Shown piece after piece: positions 1 through 7,451 of a stretch of DNA of 64,000 nucleotides. The stretch comes from Anaerolineales bacterium (GTDB taxonomy: Bacteria; Chloroflexota; Anaerolineae; Anaerolineales; UBA11579), in NCBI GenBank assembly GCA_026129305.1, contig JAHCII010000008.1, positions 1 through 64,000 on the forward strand, written 5' to 3'. The first letter of the stretch is position 1. Each line of letters begins with the position of its first letter. The position numbers and the translations under genes are program-made. The notes under the pieces are model-generated. The model saw only the letters and a list, made by a program, of their open reading frames with translations, ran no database searches and was not told the origin of the DNA.

Positions 1-505
1 CAATGTCCACCAGCATCTCATCCGGCTGCATGACGGTCTTGCGCGGGCCGGTGTAGAACTCCGCCAGGGGCAGCCTGCGCGTCCCGGTGGCGGAGCGCAG
101 CTTCACGCTGGCGCCCAGAGCCACCAGCGCCGGGATGGTGTCGTTGGCCGGCGAGGCAGTCACCAGATTGCCGGCGATCGTGCCGCGGTTGCGGATCTGC
201 GGCGCGCCAACCTCGTAGGCCGCCTGGACCAGCGGCAGGCCATGCAAGCGCAACAGCGGGCTCGCAGCGCAGTCGTTGTGGGTCACCAGCGGGCCGAGAC
301 GGACGCGCCCGTCCTCCAGGCGGATCTGGTCCAGGCCGGGGATGCGCGTGATGTCGATCAGCGTCTCCAGGCCTTTCCGGACGCCAAGCTCGATCTCGAT
401 CATCAGGTCAGTGGCGCCGGCCACCAGGCGGGCCGAAGGACCGCGTTCAGCCAGAGCGGCGAGAGCTTCGTCAATAGTGCGGGCGTGAATGTAATCAGAC
501 CACAT
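1..505 (-). CDS. FAD-binding subunit of a molybdenum hydroxylase (CoxM/XdhB type), 3'-truncated by the window edge
   Basis: The first 168 residues are visible and the gene runs off the left edge. It reads as the FAD-binding PCMH-type domain of CO/xanthine dehydrogenase medium subunits, which pass electrons from the iron-sulfur subunit to FAD. Residues 1-60 form the N-terminal lobe with the family motif GATDLM. The second FAD-contact segment, QIRNRGTIAGNLVTASPAND, follows at about residues 103-122. A TATAAT box lies 11 nt before the ATG. It follows two small genes on the same strand at the tail of the F420 cluster, so the remaining hydroxylase subunits may lie to the left. The exact substrate cannot be told from this fragment. 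Confidence 0.85.
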   Translation of the reverse strand, partial: MWSDYIHARTIDEALAALAERGPSARLVAGATDLMIEIELGVRKGLETLIDITRIPGLDQIRLEDGRVRLGPLVTHNDCAASPLLRLHGLPLVQAAYEVGAPQIRNRGTIAGNLVTASPANDTIPALVALGASVKLRSATGTRRLPLAEFYTGPRKTVMQPDEMLVDI

Positions 506-570
506 AGGTAGCGGTGATTATAAGCAGTTCTGGTTGCGAGAGTTAGCTAGTACAGGCGTGAAAGTATTAA

Positions 571-909
571 TTATTGCATTGCGCGGGGTATTCTTCCGGG
601 TTTGTTTCCTTTATCAGTCAGCAAACGTTCACTATCCAGTTTCAATTGTGGGATGAGGTCATCCATCCATTCTGCCCGGCGATTGTGATGCACCGCGATC
701 CAGGTACGCCCTGTTTGGGGCCAGTGGGTGAACTCCAGCGTACCAGTGGCCTTGCCATTCTTGAAGTGCCAGTGCGTGCAACCAGGGTACTTGCCCAAGT
801 CGCCTTTGCTGATCATAGTCAAACCTGCCTTATCGCAGGTGGCTTCGATCGCGGTCTCAATCTGTGTGCGGGTAACTCCCGGATGGATGACAAGCTCAAT
901 TTCAAGCAT
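571..909 (-). CDS. Hypothetical protein, 112 aa
   Basis: I do not recognise this 112-residue soluble protein. The chosen start (MLEIEL) overlaps the end of the preceding gene by 8 nt, which fits translational coupling; an upstream in-frame extension would only be an antisense-like reading of that gene. The sequence has a beta-rich middle (GKATGTLEFTHWPQTGRTW) and a basic C-terminus. It carries no signal peptide or membrane segment. Its place between two CoxM-like genes suggests co-expression with a molybdenum hydroxylase, but nothing in the protein itself shows a function. Confidence 0.7.
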   Translation of the reverse strand: MLEIELVIHPGVTRTQIETAIEATCDKAGLTMISKGDLGKYPGCTHWHFKNGKATGTLEFTHWPQTGRTWIAVHHNRRAEWMDDLIPQLKLDSERLLTDKGNKPGRIPRAMQ

Positions 910-1465
910 GCGTATCGCTTCGCATAAGGGCGGATTGCAAGCCCATCTCTGCCGCCGCAGTTGCCAGCAGCGCCAGCGCGACTGGCAGATGTTCTGGCAC
1001 GGCGCTAAGCGTATTTTCCAGCGCCTCCTGCAGCCCGCTGGGCTCGCGGCCGTCCATCGCCAGGGCCGGCGCGGCGGCGAAGCCGCCGGCCGCCAAGCGC
1101 GCCCGGCCGGAGGGCCAGCGGGCCAGGGCCAGGTGCAGGCCGCCCGGCTCAACAACGAAGCTGAGTTGAGGCTGCGTGCTGAACTGCAGCGCGATCAGTT
1201 CAGCAACACCCAAGGCGGCCGGACCCAGAGCCAAGAAATCGCCATAGCCCAGGGTCTTGCCGGCCGAGAGTTCCAGCTGGCTGTCCAAGGCCAGCAAGGC
1301 GCAGGCCAGCCGGTTATCACCGGCGGGCGGCAGTGCGGCGGCCAGCCTGCCGCCGGCCGGTTCTGCCGCCCGCGCCAGAGCCGGCGGCAGGCCAGGGAAA
1401 GCCAGCAGATCCGCCACAGCGGTCTGGGCGGGAATACGCAAGAGGTGGCCTTGCTGCTCGATCAT
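902..1465 (-). CDS. Short CoxM-like protein lacking the N-terminal FAD lobe
   Basis: The 187-residue product resembles the second half of CoxM-type FAD subunits: a PAGDNRLACALLALDSQLEL stretch like the segment after the second FAD loop, a LALGPAALGVAELI section, and a C-terminal part ending in an ALAMDG-type beta strand and helices like the CO dehydrogenase flavoprotein C-terminal domain. The N-terminal FAD lobe (GGTDL-type motif) and a clear NRxTIGG loop are missing, so FAD binding is doubtful. Its start overlaps the thioesterase stop by 4 nt (ATGA). It may be a degenerate paralogue or an accessory of the hydroxylase encoded further left. Family assignment rests on partial resemblance. Confidence 0.6.
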   Translation of the reverse strand: MIEQQGHLLRIPAQTAVADLLAFPGLPPALARAAEPAGGRLAAALPPAGDNRLACALLALDSQLELSAGKTLGYGDFLALGPAALGVAELIALQFSTQPQLSFVVEPGGLHLALARWPSGRARLAAGGFAAAPALAMDGREPSGLQEALENTLSAVPEHLPVALALLATAAAEMGLQSALMRSDTHA

Positions 1466-1944
1466 GCCTGGTCGGGGTATACGCCCCAGCCCAACTCTTC
1501 AAGATCGGCGGCCTGCAAGTCCCCGGGCGGCAAAGCCACCAGCAAGGCTTCCGCCTCGGCCAGCAGTTCACCGTCGGGGCCATAGATATGCGCCTCGGCC
1601 TCAGCCGTGCGGCCGCGGTCGCGCAGGGATTGGCCGGTGATGCGCAGTGGCTGGCCCACCGGGACATGCCGGCGCAGACGGGTGGTCAGACGGCCGGTGT
1701 ACATGAAACGGTTGTGATCGGCCACCATGAAAACCCGGCTGACGGCTTCATCCAGAATAGACGCCACGATGCCACCGTGCGTGATGCCTGGATAGCCCTC
1801 GAATTGGGTGGGAACGGTGTATTCTCCGGCCACGCTGCCATCCGGCTGGGCGTAGAAGGTCAGTTTGAGGCCAATCGCATTGTGCATACCGCAGGCAAAG
1901 CAATTCTTGGAGTTGGGCAGCTTGTGTTGGTGTGCAGTTTCCAT
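1462..1944 (-). CDS. PaaI-family hotdog thioesterase
   Basis: The 160-residue product has the hotdog-fold thioesterase layout. A Cys-containing N-terminus (NCFACG) is typical of one PaaI subgroup. It is followed by the signature GITHGGIVASILDEAV, where the HGG turn leads into the central helix and its acidic residue. It would hydrolyse an acyl-CoA thioester in the cytoplasm; the substrate is unknown. The ATG directly abuts the cofC stop codon and its own stop overlaps the next start, so it is translated as part of the F420 transcript. A link to F420 metabolism is not established for this family. Confidence 0.85.
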   Translation of the reverse strand: METAHQHKLPNSKNCFACGMHNAIGLKLTFYAQPDGSVAGEYTVPTQFEGYPGITHGGIVASILDEAVSRVFMVADHNRFMYTGRLTTRLRRHVPVGQPLRITGQSLRDRGRTAEAEAHIYGPDGELLAEAEALLVALPPGDLQAADLEELGWGVYPDQA

Positions 1945-2544
1945 CTAATAGTCCAATTCGCCCAAGAAGCTGAGGTCCTCAGGCACATCCACATCATGGG
2001 CCAGCGATTCCAACTCCAGCACTTTGACCTGCAGACCGGCTTCTTGCGCCAGACGGCTATGCCGGGCGAAGGAATCCGGGCCAAAGTCATAAGGGAAGTC
2101 ACCCACCGGGTTGAGCAGCAGCGCGTTGGTGCCCTCACGGCGGTGGTCCGGGGCGATCACAGCCACCCCGGGTTGGCTGGCCGCGTCGATCAGGGCCTGA
2201 ATATCAGTGGTGGTGATTTGCGGCAGGTCAGCCGGCACGATGAGAATGCTGGTGGCCATGTAGGTCTTGGCCACCACAGTGGCGCGCTGCAAGGCGACGT
2301 TGAGGTGCGGGGCGCCGTCTTCCTGCAGCGTCCGGGCGCCCTGCTCACGGGCCAGGGCCAGCGCCTCGGGGTCGCGGCTGATGACCAGGATGTTTTTGAC
2401 GTCCGGCACGCGGCTGAGCACGTCCACCGTTTGCAGCAGGAGCCGCTGGTTGAGCGCAGCGCGCTCGTCTTCGGAAAGCACGCCAGCCAGGCGCGACTTG
2501 CCACGGCGCAGGGGTTTGACAGGGACAATCGCCCAAAGAGCCAT
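1945..2544 (-). CDS. cofC: 2-phospho-L-lactate (or PEP) guanylyltransferase CofC/FbiD
   Basis: The 199-residue nucleotidyltransferase has the CofC pattern. IVPVKPLRRGKSRLAG at residues 6-21 is the GTP-binding N-terminus, VPADLPQ near residue 123 is the metal-binding acidic motif, and GTNALLLNP near residue 163 precedes the FGPDSFARH motif. It makes the guanylated three-carbon precursor used by CofD in coenzyme F420 synthesis. Depending on lineage the substrate is 2-phospholactate or phosphoenolpyruvate; sequence alone does not decide. An AAGGAG ribosome binding site precedes the ATG. It lies 42 nt after cofD and abuts the thioesterase gene. Confidence 0.92.
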   Translation of the reverse strand: MALWAIVPVKPLRRGKSRLAGVLSEDERAALNQRLLLQTVDVLSRVPDVKNILVISRDPEALALAREQGARTLQEDGAPHLNVALQRATVVAKTYMATSILIVPADLPQITTTDIQALIDAASQPGVAVIAPDHRREGTNALLLNPVGDFPYDFGPDSFARHSRLAQEAGLQVKVLELESLAHDVDVPEDLSFLGELDY

Positions 2545-2586
2545 GGGGTTGCTCCTTATTTGCGGGTTTGCACGCAGGGAGTGGAT

Positions 2587-3528
2587 TTACGCATGAGTGA
2601 GCAGGCTTTGGCCGAACTCCAGCACTTCTGCGGCTAAGCGCGCCCGGTCGGCCGGGTCTTGCATGATGGACGCAGTAGCCAAACTGATTATACCGAGTTC
2701 GCGCAGCGCCTCCTGCTGGTCGGCATCCAGCGTGTCCAGCACCAGGCCGGTCAGCAGCTCGCCATAGTATTCGGCCACGGCCAGCGCGCTGGGGGCGATG
2801 CCCAGTTCGCTGAACATCTTGGCCGCCGGTCCTTTGAGCGCCTGCCCGCCAATGATGGGCGAGACCGCCAGCACCGGCTTGGCAGCCAGGGCGGCGGGCA
2901 GGCCGGGCAGGCCCAGGATGGGGGCGATGCTGACCCAGGGATTGGAGGGGCACAATACCACCAGGTCGGCCGCCGCAGCGGCCTCCAGTAGACCGGGGGC
3001 GGGCTGGGCTGCCTCGATGCCGGCGAAGCGAAAGCCGCGCACCTGTGGCTCACAGCGCAGCTCGACGAAATAGTTTTGAAACGCCAATTCGCGGCCGTCT
3101 GCGGTGCGCACCATGGTGCGCACCGGCTGGTCGCTCATCGGCAAGACCTGCGGGCCAATGCCCCAGGCGCTACAAAAGTCGGCAGTGATGGCGCTGAGCG
3201 CCTCGCCGTCGCGCAGGCGGCGGGTGCGTTCCAGATGCGTACCCAGGTCGCGGTCGCCCAGGTTGAACCAACCCGGCGCGCCGAGCTGCTTGGCCTGCTC
3301 CAACGCGGTCCAGCTCTCACCGGCCAACCCCCAACCGGTTTGCGGGTTGGCCAGGCCGGCCAGGGTGTAACAGACGGTGTCCAGATCCGGGCTGATGCTA
3401 AGGCCAAAGTGCTCGAAATCGTCGCCAGTATTGACGACGATGGTCAGGTCCTGGGGTGGCAGTACTTGGGCCAGGCCGTGGGCCAGTTTGGCCCCACCCA
3501 CTCCGCCAGCCAGCGCAAGGATCTTCAT
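2587..3528 (-). CDS. cofD: 2-phospho-L-lactate transferase CofD (FbiA)
   Basis: The 313-residue protein starts with the diagnostic CofD motif LAGGVGGAKLAHGLAQ and has the family features NTGDDFEHFGLSISPDLDT near residues 34-52, a GDRDLGTHLERT motif near residue 91, and CPSNPWVSI near residue 193. It transfers the phospholactyl (or enolpyruvyl) group to the riboflavin-like precursor FO, giving F420-0 or dehydro-F420-0. Length is normal for the family. No FO synthase gene (cofG/cofH/fbiC) is in the window. A weak TAGCAT box 7 nt before the ATG could give an internal leaderless start. Confidence 0.95.
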   Translation of the reverse strand: MKILALAGGVGGAKLAHGLAQVLPPQDLTIVVNTGDDFEHFGLSISPDLDTVCYTLAGLANPQTGWGLAGESWTALEQAKQLGAPGWFNLGDRDLGTHLERTRRLRDGEALSAITADFCSAWGIGPQVLPMSDQPVRTMVRTADGRELAFQNYFVELRCEPQVRGFRFAGIEAAQPAPGLLEAAAAADLVVLCPSNPWVSIAPILGLPGLPAALAAKPVLAVSPIIGGQALKGPAAKMFSELGIAPSALAVAEYYGELLTGLVLDTLDADQQEALRELGIISLATASIMQDPADRARLAAEVLEFGQSLLTHA

Positions 3529-3614
3529 AGGAGGAATGCTATCACGTGAGGGAACAGGAATTAGGAATCAGGGATAAGGATGGGTTGAAGGTTATTGCCA
3601 ATTGCCCGCACTTA

Positions 3615-4223
3615 TCAAAGCCGGCGGAAGATCTCTGCCAAGTCACGGCGCTCGCGAGGCTTTGCTTCTCCTTCAGCGTAACCCAGCAAGATCATGCCCT
3701 GCGCCTGCCAGCTGGGCGGCAGTTCCAGCGCCTGACCCACAGGACCGGCGGCGAACAGGGGCGCGCAGACCCACACGCCACCCAGCCCCTCAGCGTGGGC
3801 GGCCAGCAGCAGTTGGCCGCCCGCCAGAGCCACCGACTGCACACCCATCATATATTCTCCCTGATTGCGTTGGGGGTCTTGGTAGTGGGTGAGCACCTCG
3901 GTGTCGAGGCATAGCAGCAGGACTTCTGGAGCGTCAAGCACCCGCTGCTGAGAACGGGCTACTTGGGCGGCGCGGGTGGCGCCATCCAGGCCTTCGGCCA
4001 GCAGGGCGGCCTCAAAGCCGGGCTGCATGGCGGCCAGCAAAGCCTGGCGGCTTTGCGTACCGGCCAACTGCACAAAGCGCCAAGGCTGGCGGTTATGGGC
4101 GTTGGGCGCCCAGGTGGCCGTTTCCAGGATGCGCTGCAAGACTTGGGCCGGCACGGCTTCCCGCCGAAAATAGCGGGCCGAGCGCCGCGAACGCAGCCAG
4201 GCCAGCAGATCCAAGGTTATCAA
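3615..4223 (-). CDS. Stand-alone nitroreductase of the FbiB C-terminal type (candidate dehydro-F420-0 reductase)
   Basis: The 202-residue flavoprotein has the nitroreductase fold: RRSARYFRREAVP at the N-terminus, the FMN-binding WAPNAHNRQPWRFV motif near residues 38-51, and a C-terminal AEGLGGVWVCAPLF segment. These motifs look closer to the C-terminal half of actinobacterial FbiB than to NfsB-type enzymes. In FbiB that domain is fused to the glutamate ligase and reduces dehydro-F420-0. Here the ligase (cofE) is a separate gene 0.9 kb upstream on the same strand, so this would be the split partner. Its start overlaps the preceding PPOX gene by 4 nt. The reductase role is inference. Confidence 0.88.
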   Translation of the reverse strand: MITLDLLAWLRSRRSARYFRREAVPAQVLQRILETATWAPNAHNRQPWRFVQLAGTQSRQALLAAMQPGFEAALLAEGLDGATRAAQVARSQQRVLDAPEVLLLCLDTEVLTHYQDPQRNQGEYMMGVQSVALAGGQLLLAAHAEGLGGVWVCAPLFAAGPVGQALELPPSWQAQGMILLGYAEGEAKPRERRDLAEIFRRL

Positions 4224-4639
4224 GAGCCCGGCGGCCAGAGGGTGATGCGCTGCGGTTTGACCTTGTACATCACGCGCACCAAACCGGGGGCGATGTTGAA
4301 ATCCTGCCCCGTGTATTTGCGTGAAAGCGCGTGCGTGTGCTCGACTGCGCCTTCTTCGGTCAGCTCCACTCGACCACGCAGTTGAATGTATTTGTAGGGG
4401 TCGCCGGGGTCAGGGATGGAAACGGCCACGCGGTCATTGGCCTTGAAATAGCGGTATTTGGCCGCCTGGTCGGAAGTGCCGAAGAGGATATGCTCGCCGT
4501 CGGTGTTGAACCATACAGCGGTGAGCTGCGGCCCGCCGCCCGGCATCACCGCGGCCACCCAGGCGAAAGCCTTGGTCTCATCGGCCAGCAAATAACGGTG
4601 CGATTCGGGGATGCGCTCGACGAGGCTCTGCTTAGCCAT
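4220..4639 (-). CDS. PPOX-class F420-dependent oxidoreductase, second copy
   Basis: The 139-residue protein is a split-barrel flavin/deazaflavin-binding protein of the pyridoxamine 5'-phosphate oxidase-like superfamily. It shows the family pattern ETKAFAWVAAVMPGGGPQLT, then a PQLTAVWFNTDGEHILFGTS strand pair, a NDRVAVSIPDP motif and YIQLRGRVEL. These proteins typically bind F420 and reduce or bind varied substrates; no substrate is evident. It is clearly a tandem paralogue of the next gene upstream. Its start codon overlaps the paralogue's stop by 8 nt. Confidence 0.9.
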   Translation of the reverse strand: MAKQSLVERIPESHRYLLADETKAFAWVAAVMPGGGPQLTAVWFNTDGEHILFGTSDQAAKYRYFKANDRVAVSIPDPGDPYKYIQLRGRVELTEEGAVEHTHALSRKYTGQDFNIAPGLVRVMYKVKPQRITLWPPGS

Positions 4640-5027
4640 TGGTGAACACCCTTTGTGGCTTGATCTTGTAGATCACGCGTACCTGGTCAGGCACTTTGGG
4701 GAAGTCTTCCCCCTTGTAGATATGCGAAAGTTTGTTGATATGCTCGTAACCGCCCTCTTCAGTTACCTTATCCACCACGCCTCGGACGAGAATGTAGCGA
4801 TAGGGATTGGCTGGATCGGGGATACTCAGTGCCACTTGAGGACGGGCGGACATATTGATGTCCTTCAGGCGACCGCGGGCAGTGTTGATGACGATGTACT
4901 CATCTTCGACATTGAACCATACCGGACTGACCTGCGGAGAGCCATCATTGAGCGTAGTCGCAAGGAAAACGAAAGCCTTGGTTTCATCTTTCACCAGGTC
5001 CTGAAAGTTTTCGGGGATGTTTTTCAT
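4632..5027 (-). CDS. PPOX-class F420-dependent oxidoreductase, first copy
   Basis: The 131-residue paralogue of the neighbour has the same motif order: DETKAFVFLATTLNDGSPQV, VWFNVEDEYIVINTARGRLK, ARPQVALSIPDP and YILVRGVVDKV, with a conserved IYKGEDFP near residue 108. The two copies are related throughout, which indicates tandem duplication. An AAGGAG ribosome binding site lies 5-6 nt before the ATG. A 56-nt gap separates it from cofE, the largest gap in the first half of the cluster, so an extra promoter there is possible. Its place beside the F420 synthesis genes supports use of F420. Confidence 0.9.
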   Translation of the reverse strand: MKNIPENFQDLVKDETKAFVFLATTLNDGSPQVSPVWFNVEDEYIVINTARGRLKDINMSARPQVALSIPDPANPYRYILVRGVVDKVTEEGGYEHINKLSHIYKGEDFPKVPDQVRVIYKIKPQRVFTNG

Positions 5028-5083
5028 CTTATTCTCCTTACACAGTTTGATTAATCCATTTGGACGATGCTCGCCAGCCTATC

Positions 5084-5839
5084 TTACCGAAACTCGTCGC
5101 GCTCGCGAGGGCGAATAAGTTCGGCCAGGCTGCCTTCGCGCAGTGGGTAGGGAAAGCCGCGCACATGCACCGCCGGGCAGCCTTCGGCCGCCTGGCCCAT
5201 GAGCAACGAGGCCGCCGCGGCCAGCTCGTCTGCGGCGGCTAGGACGCTGGCGCGCAGCTGGCGGCCGAACAGGTCCGGCCGGCCGCGCAGGTCCACCAAG
5301 CCGGGCAGGCCGGCCAGGCCGATCGCCACGCCGACCGTGCCCTCACGCCAAGCGCGGCCGTGCGAATCGATAATCAGCACGCCCAGCCCACCTTCGGGCA
5401 GCAGTTGGCCGCGCAGACGCTCGGCCGAGGCGTCAGGGTCCTGCGGCAGCAGCAGCACGGTGTCGTCGTCCGGCGCCCCGACGTTGGAGTGGTCGATGCC
5501 GGCATTGGCGCTGACAAAGCCCAGACGGTGTTCCACCACCAACAGGCCGGGGCGGGCGCGCAAGACTTCGCGGCTCTCGTCCAGGATCAGCTGCACCAGG
5601 CGCGGGTCTTTATCCACCTGCCCGGCCAGTTCCAAGGCTTGTGGGCTGGGCGTGACCGTGTCCAAGCGCACCAGGCGGCCTTCAGCCTTGGAGACGATCT
5701 TCTGCGCCAGCACGACAATGTCGCCGTCTTGCAGGCTTAGACCAGCGCGCGACATAGCCGCCGCCAGCAGCGCCGCCAGGTCGTCGCCCGGCTGCACCAT
5801 GGGGATGCCCTGCAAGGGGGTGATGACTAAGGGATTCAA
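5084..5839 (-). CDS. cofE: F420-0:gamma-glutamyl ligase CofE
   Basis: The 251-residue protein carries the CofE signatures: GDIVVLAQKIVSKAEGR near residues 39-55, SREVLRARPG, GFVSANAGIDHSNVG near residues 107-121, and IDSHGRAWREGTVGVAIG near residues 156-173. It adds glutamates to the F420-0 phosphodiester tail with GTP. Length matches stand-alone CofE rather than the FbiB fusion, which would be about 450 residues. The start overlaps npdG by 4 nt (ATGA), so the two are translationally coupled. Confidence 0.94.
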   Translation of the reverse strand: MNPLVITPLQGIPMVQPGDDLAALLAAAMSRAGLSLQDGDIVVLAQKIVSKAEGRLVRLDTVTPSPQALELAGQVDKDPRLVQLILDESREVLRARPGLLVVEHRLGFVSANAGIDHSNVGAPDDDTVLLLPQDPDASAERLRGQLLPEGGLGVLIIDSHGRAWREGTVGVAIGLAGLPGLVDLRGRPDLFGRQLRASVLAAADELAAAASLLMGQAAEGCPAVHVRGFPYPLREGSLAELIRPRERDEFR

Positions 5840-6507
5840 GGTCGGGCTTTGATGCCGGCCACTCTGAATGCGCCGTGACGGCTTTTGTAGTGCTTGTTCA
5901 TCGCCACCAGCAGCGAAGTCAGCCCTTCGACCACAATGGCTTTGTCCAGCCCACCCACATAATAGCCGCGCAGGCCGGCGTCGCCCGCCAGGGTGATCAC
6001 GGTTTCAGCGTCCGCCGGGTTGGCGGCGCACACCAGCACGTCTGAATCCACTGGCTGGCCAATGTCTTTGCGCAGGCCGGCGGCGGGGACGGTTTGGAAG
6101 GCGGCCACCACGCGCACGGCCTGGCCCACGATCTGTTGGGCGATCTGTGCCGCCGCCGGCGCGACCGGCGGGGGCAGGTCGGGGAAGCTGAGCCGCGCCG
6201 TAGCGTCGATCAATATCTTGCCGGCTAGCGGCTCGCGCACCGCCTCCAGCGCTGCGGCGTGGGCGCTCTGCTCTACCGCCAACAGGCCGATGTCGGCCGC
6301 CGCAGCGGCTTCAAGATTGCTGAGGCCTTCGATAGCTGCGCCGCCCAACTCGGCGTTCAGCTCGACTGCGGCGGCCTGGGCCTTGTCTGCCGTGCGCGAG
6401 CCGAGCAGCACGCGGTGTCCGGCGTACACCCAGCGCAAGGCCAGGGCGGAGCCGAGCTGGCCGGTGCCGCCGAAAATGGCAATGGTTTGGGGGTTGGCTG
6501 TAGGCAT
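5836..6507 (-). CDS. npdG: NADPH:F420 oxidoreductase (NPDG type)
   Basis: The 223-residue protein has a Rossmann fold with IAIFGGTGQLGSALALRWVY at residues 9-28 and LLGSRTADKA binding the NADPH phosphate near residue 33. VLVCAANPADAETVITLAGD and a late YYVGGLDKAIVVEGLTSLLV segment follow, as in F420-dependent NADP reductases. It moves hydride between F420H2 and NADP. I chose the ATG at 6507 because the conserved domain begins at once and a TACAAT box ends 7 nt before it, predicting a leaderless transcript that starts the F420 operon. A longer in-frame reading upstream only overlaps the divergent gene. Confidence 0.92.
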   Translation of the reverse strand: MPTANPQTIAIFGGTGQLGSALALRWVYAGHRVLLGSRTADKAQAAAVELNAELGGAAIEGLSNLEAAAAADIGLLAVEQSAHAAALEAVREPLAGKILIDATARLSFPDLPPPVAPAAAQIAQQIVGQAVRVVAAFQTVPAAGLRKDIGQPVDSDVLVCAANPADAETVITLAGDAGLRGYYVGGLDKAIVVEGLTSLLVAMNKHYKSRHGAFRVAGIKARP

Positions 6508-6561
6508 CGCGGCGATTGTAGCATGGTGGCTCAAGGATGTATCGTATACTGGCTCTGGCTT

Positions 6562-6989
6562 ATGCGCGCGATGAAGATACACACCCAACCCGAAGTTGAA
6601 GCCGTGTTTCGACGCTATCCAGATTTTGCCCGCGAGAAATTGTTGGAATTGCGAGACATCATCCTGGAAGCAGCTGGAGAGATCGAAGAAATCCAGGAGG
6701 TTGAAGAGACCCTGAAGTGGGGTGAGCCCAGCTATCTGGTCAAAACGGGAAGCACAGTCCGAATTGACTGGAAAGAAAAGCCCCCCAGCAATATGGGGTC
6801 TACTTCCACTGCACGAGCAAGTTGGTGCCCACATTTCGAGAACGATATGCAGATCTGTTCAATTTTGAGGGTGACAGGGCGATTGTTTTTGAGCTCGATG
6901 AGAAGCTCCCTCAATCCGAGCTGAAGGACTGCATCAAAGCTGCCCTGTCCTATCATCGAGTAAAGCACCTGCCGAACCTGGGTATGTGA
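6562..6989 (+). pseudogene. DUF1801-type protein, broken by a one-base frameshift
   Basis: The reading frame from 6562 gives a DUF1801/YdhG-like N-terminus (EVEAVFRRYPDFAREKLLEL; ETLKWGEPSYL). At the GGGG run 6795-6798 the frame breaks. Moving to the +1-restored frame gives GVYFHCTSKLVPTFRERYAD and ends naturally at TGA 6987-6989. The total of 428 nt is one base short of 143 codons, so a fifth G would repair it. It is either a recent pseudogene or a homopolymer error in the sequence. A TATACT box lies 11 nt before the ATG. Members of this family are small iron-chaperone-like or unknown proteins. Confidence 0.75.
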
Positions 6990-7011
6990 ACGGCCTCTAG
7001 GGTCTCGCGTA

Positions 7012-7432
7012 GTAGGGGTGGTTTGCAAACCGCCCCTACCTGAGCGTGGCATTGCGAGTAGGCCCGGCGGAGCCCGCGTTGCACGGCAACGCAGCCGTCG
7101 TAGGCGTTAGGTCTGCGGCCAACAATAATCGCGAATAGTTGTTATGGAGATCCTTCGCTGCGCTCAGGATGACGAGGTTGGTAGGGGCGGGTCTGTGACC
7201 CGCCCGCTTGGGCGAACAGTTACGTTCCAGCGGGCGGTCTGAGACCGGCCCCTACGCGTCTCGTCTTGGTCAGCCGAAGCAATCCAGTCTTCTGGCCTAA
7301 CGGTCAGATTGCTTCGTCAAACTTGGCGAAGCTAAGTAACACTTGCAATGACGAATCACGCGATCAGCCTTCAGCTTAGAGCTTACGGCTTAAAGCTAAC
7401 AGCTAATCGCTAACCGCTTATTGCTGATTACA
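7012..7432. repeat. Cluster of short dispersed repeats filling a 460-nt gene-free stretch
   Basis: Between 6990 and 7439 I see no gene but four repeat types. GTAGGGGTGGTTTGCAAACC continues into a near-perfect palindrome at 7012-7039. ATCCTTCGCTGCGCTCAGGA is a hairpin at 7149-7170. A GTAGGGGC...GCCCCTAC element with inner GGGCGG repeats covers 7181-7255. A TA-rich AGCTTAAAGCTAACAGCTAA-type array covers about 7367-7432. Relatives of these recur at 54.6-54.9 kb, 49.98-50.1 kb and around ileS. They look like non-autonomous dispersed elements. Confidence 0.75.
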
Positions 7433-7451
7433 CTCGCCTTATAATCAGGGC

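Noticed and set aside
1333-2637. 434-codon open frame on the plus strand
   Set aside because: Antisense to the thioesterase and cofC; composition is shadow-like and it has no motif.
7012-7432. Possible CRISPR array
   Set aside because: The repeats differ in type and spacing and have no regular unit; they are dispersed palindromic elements.
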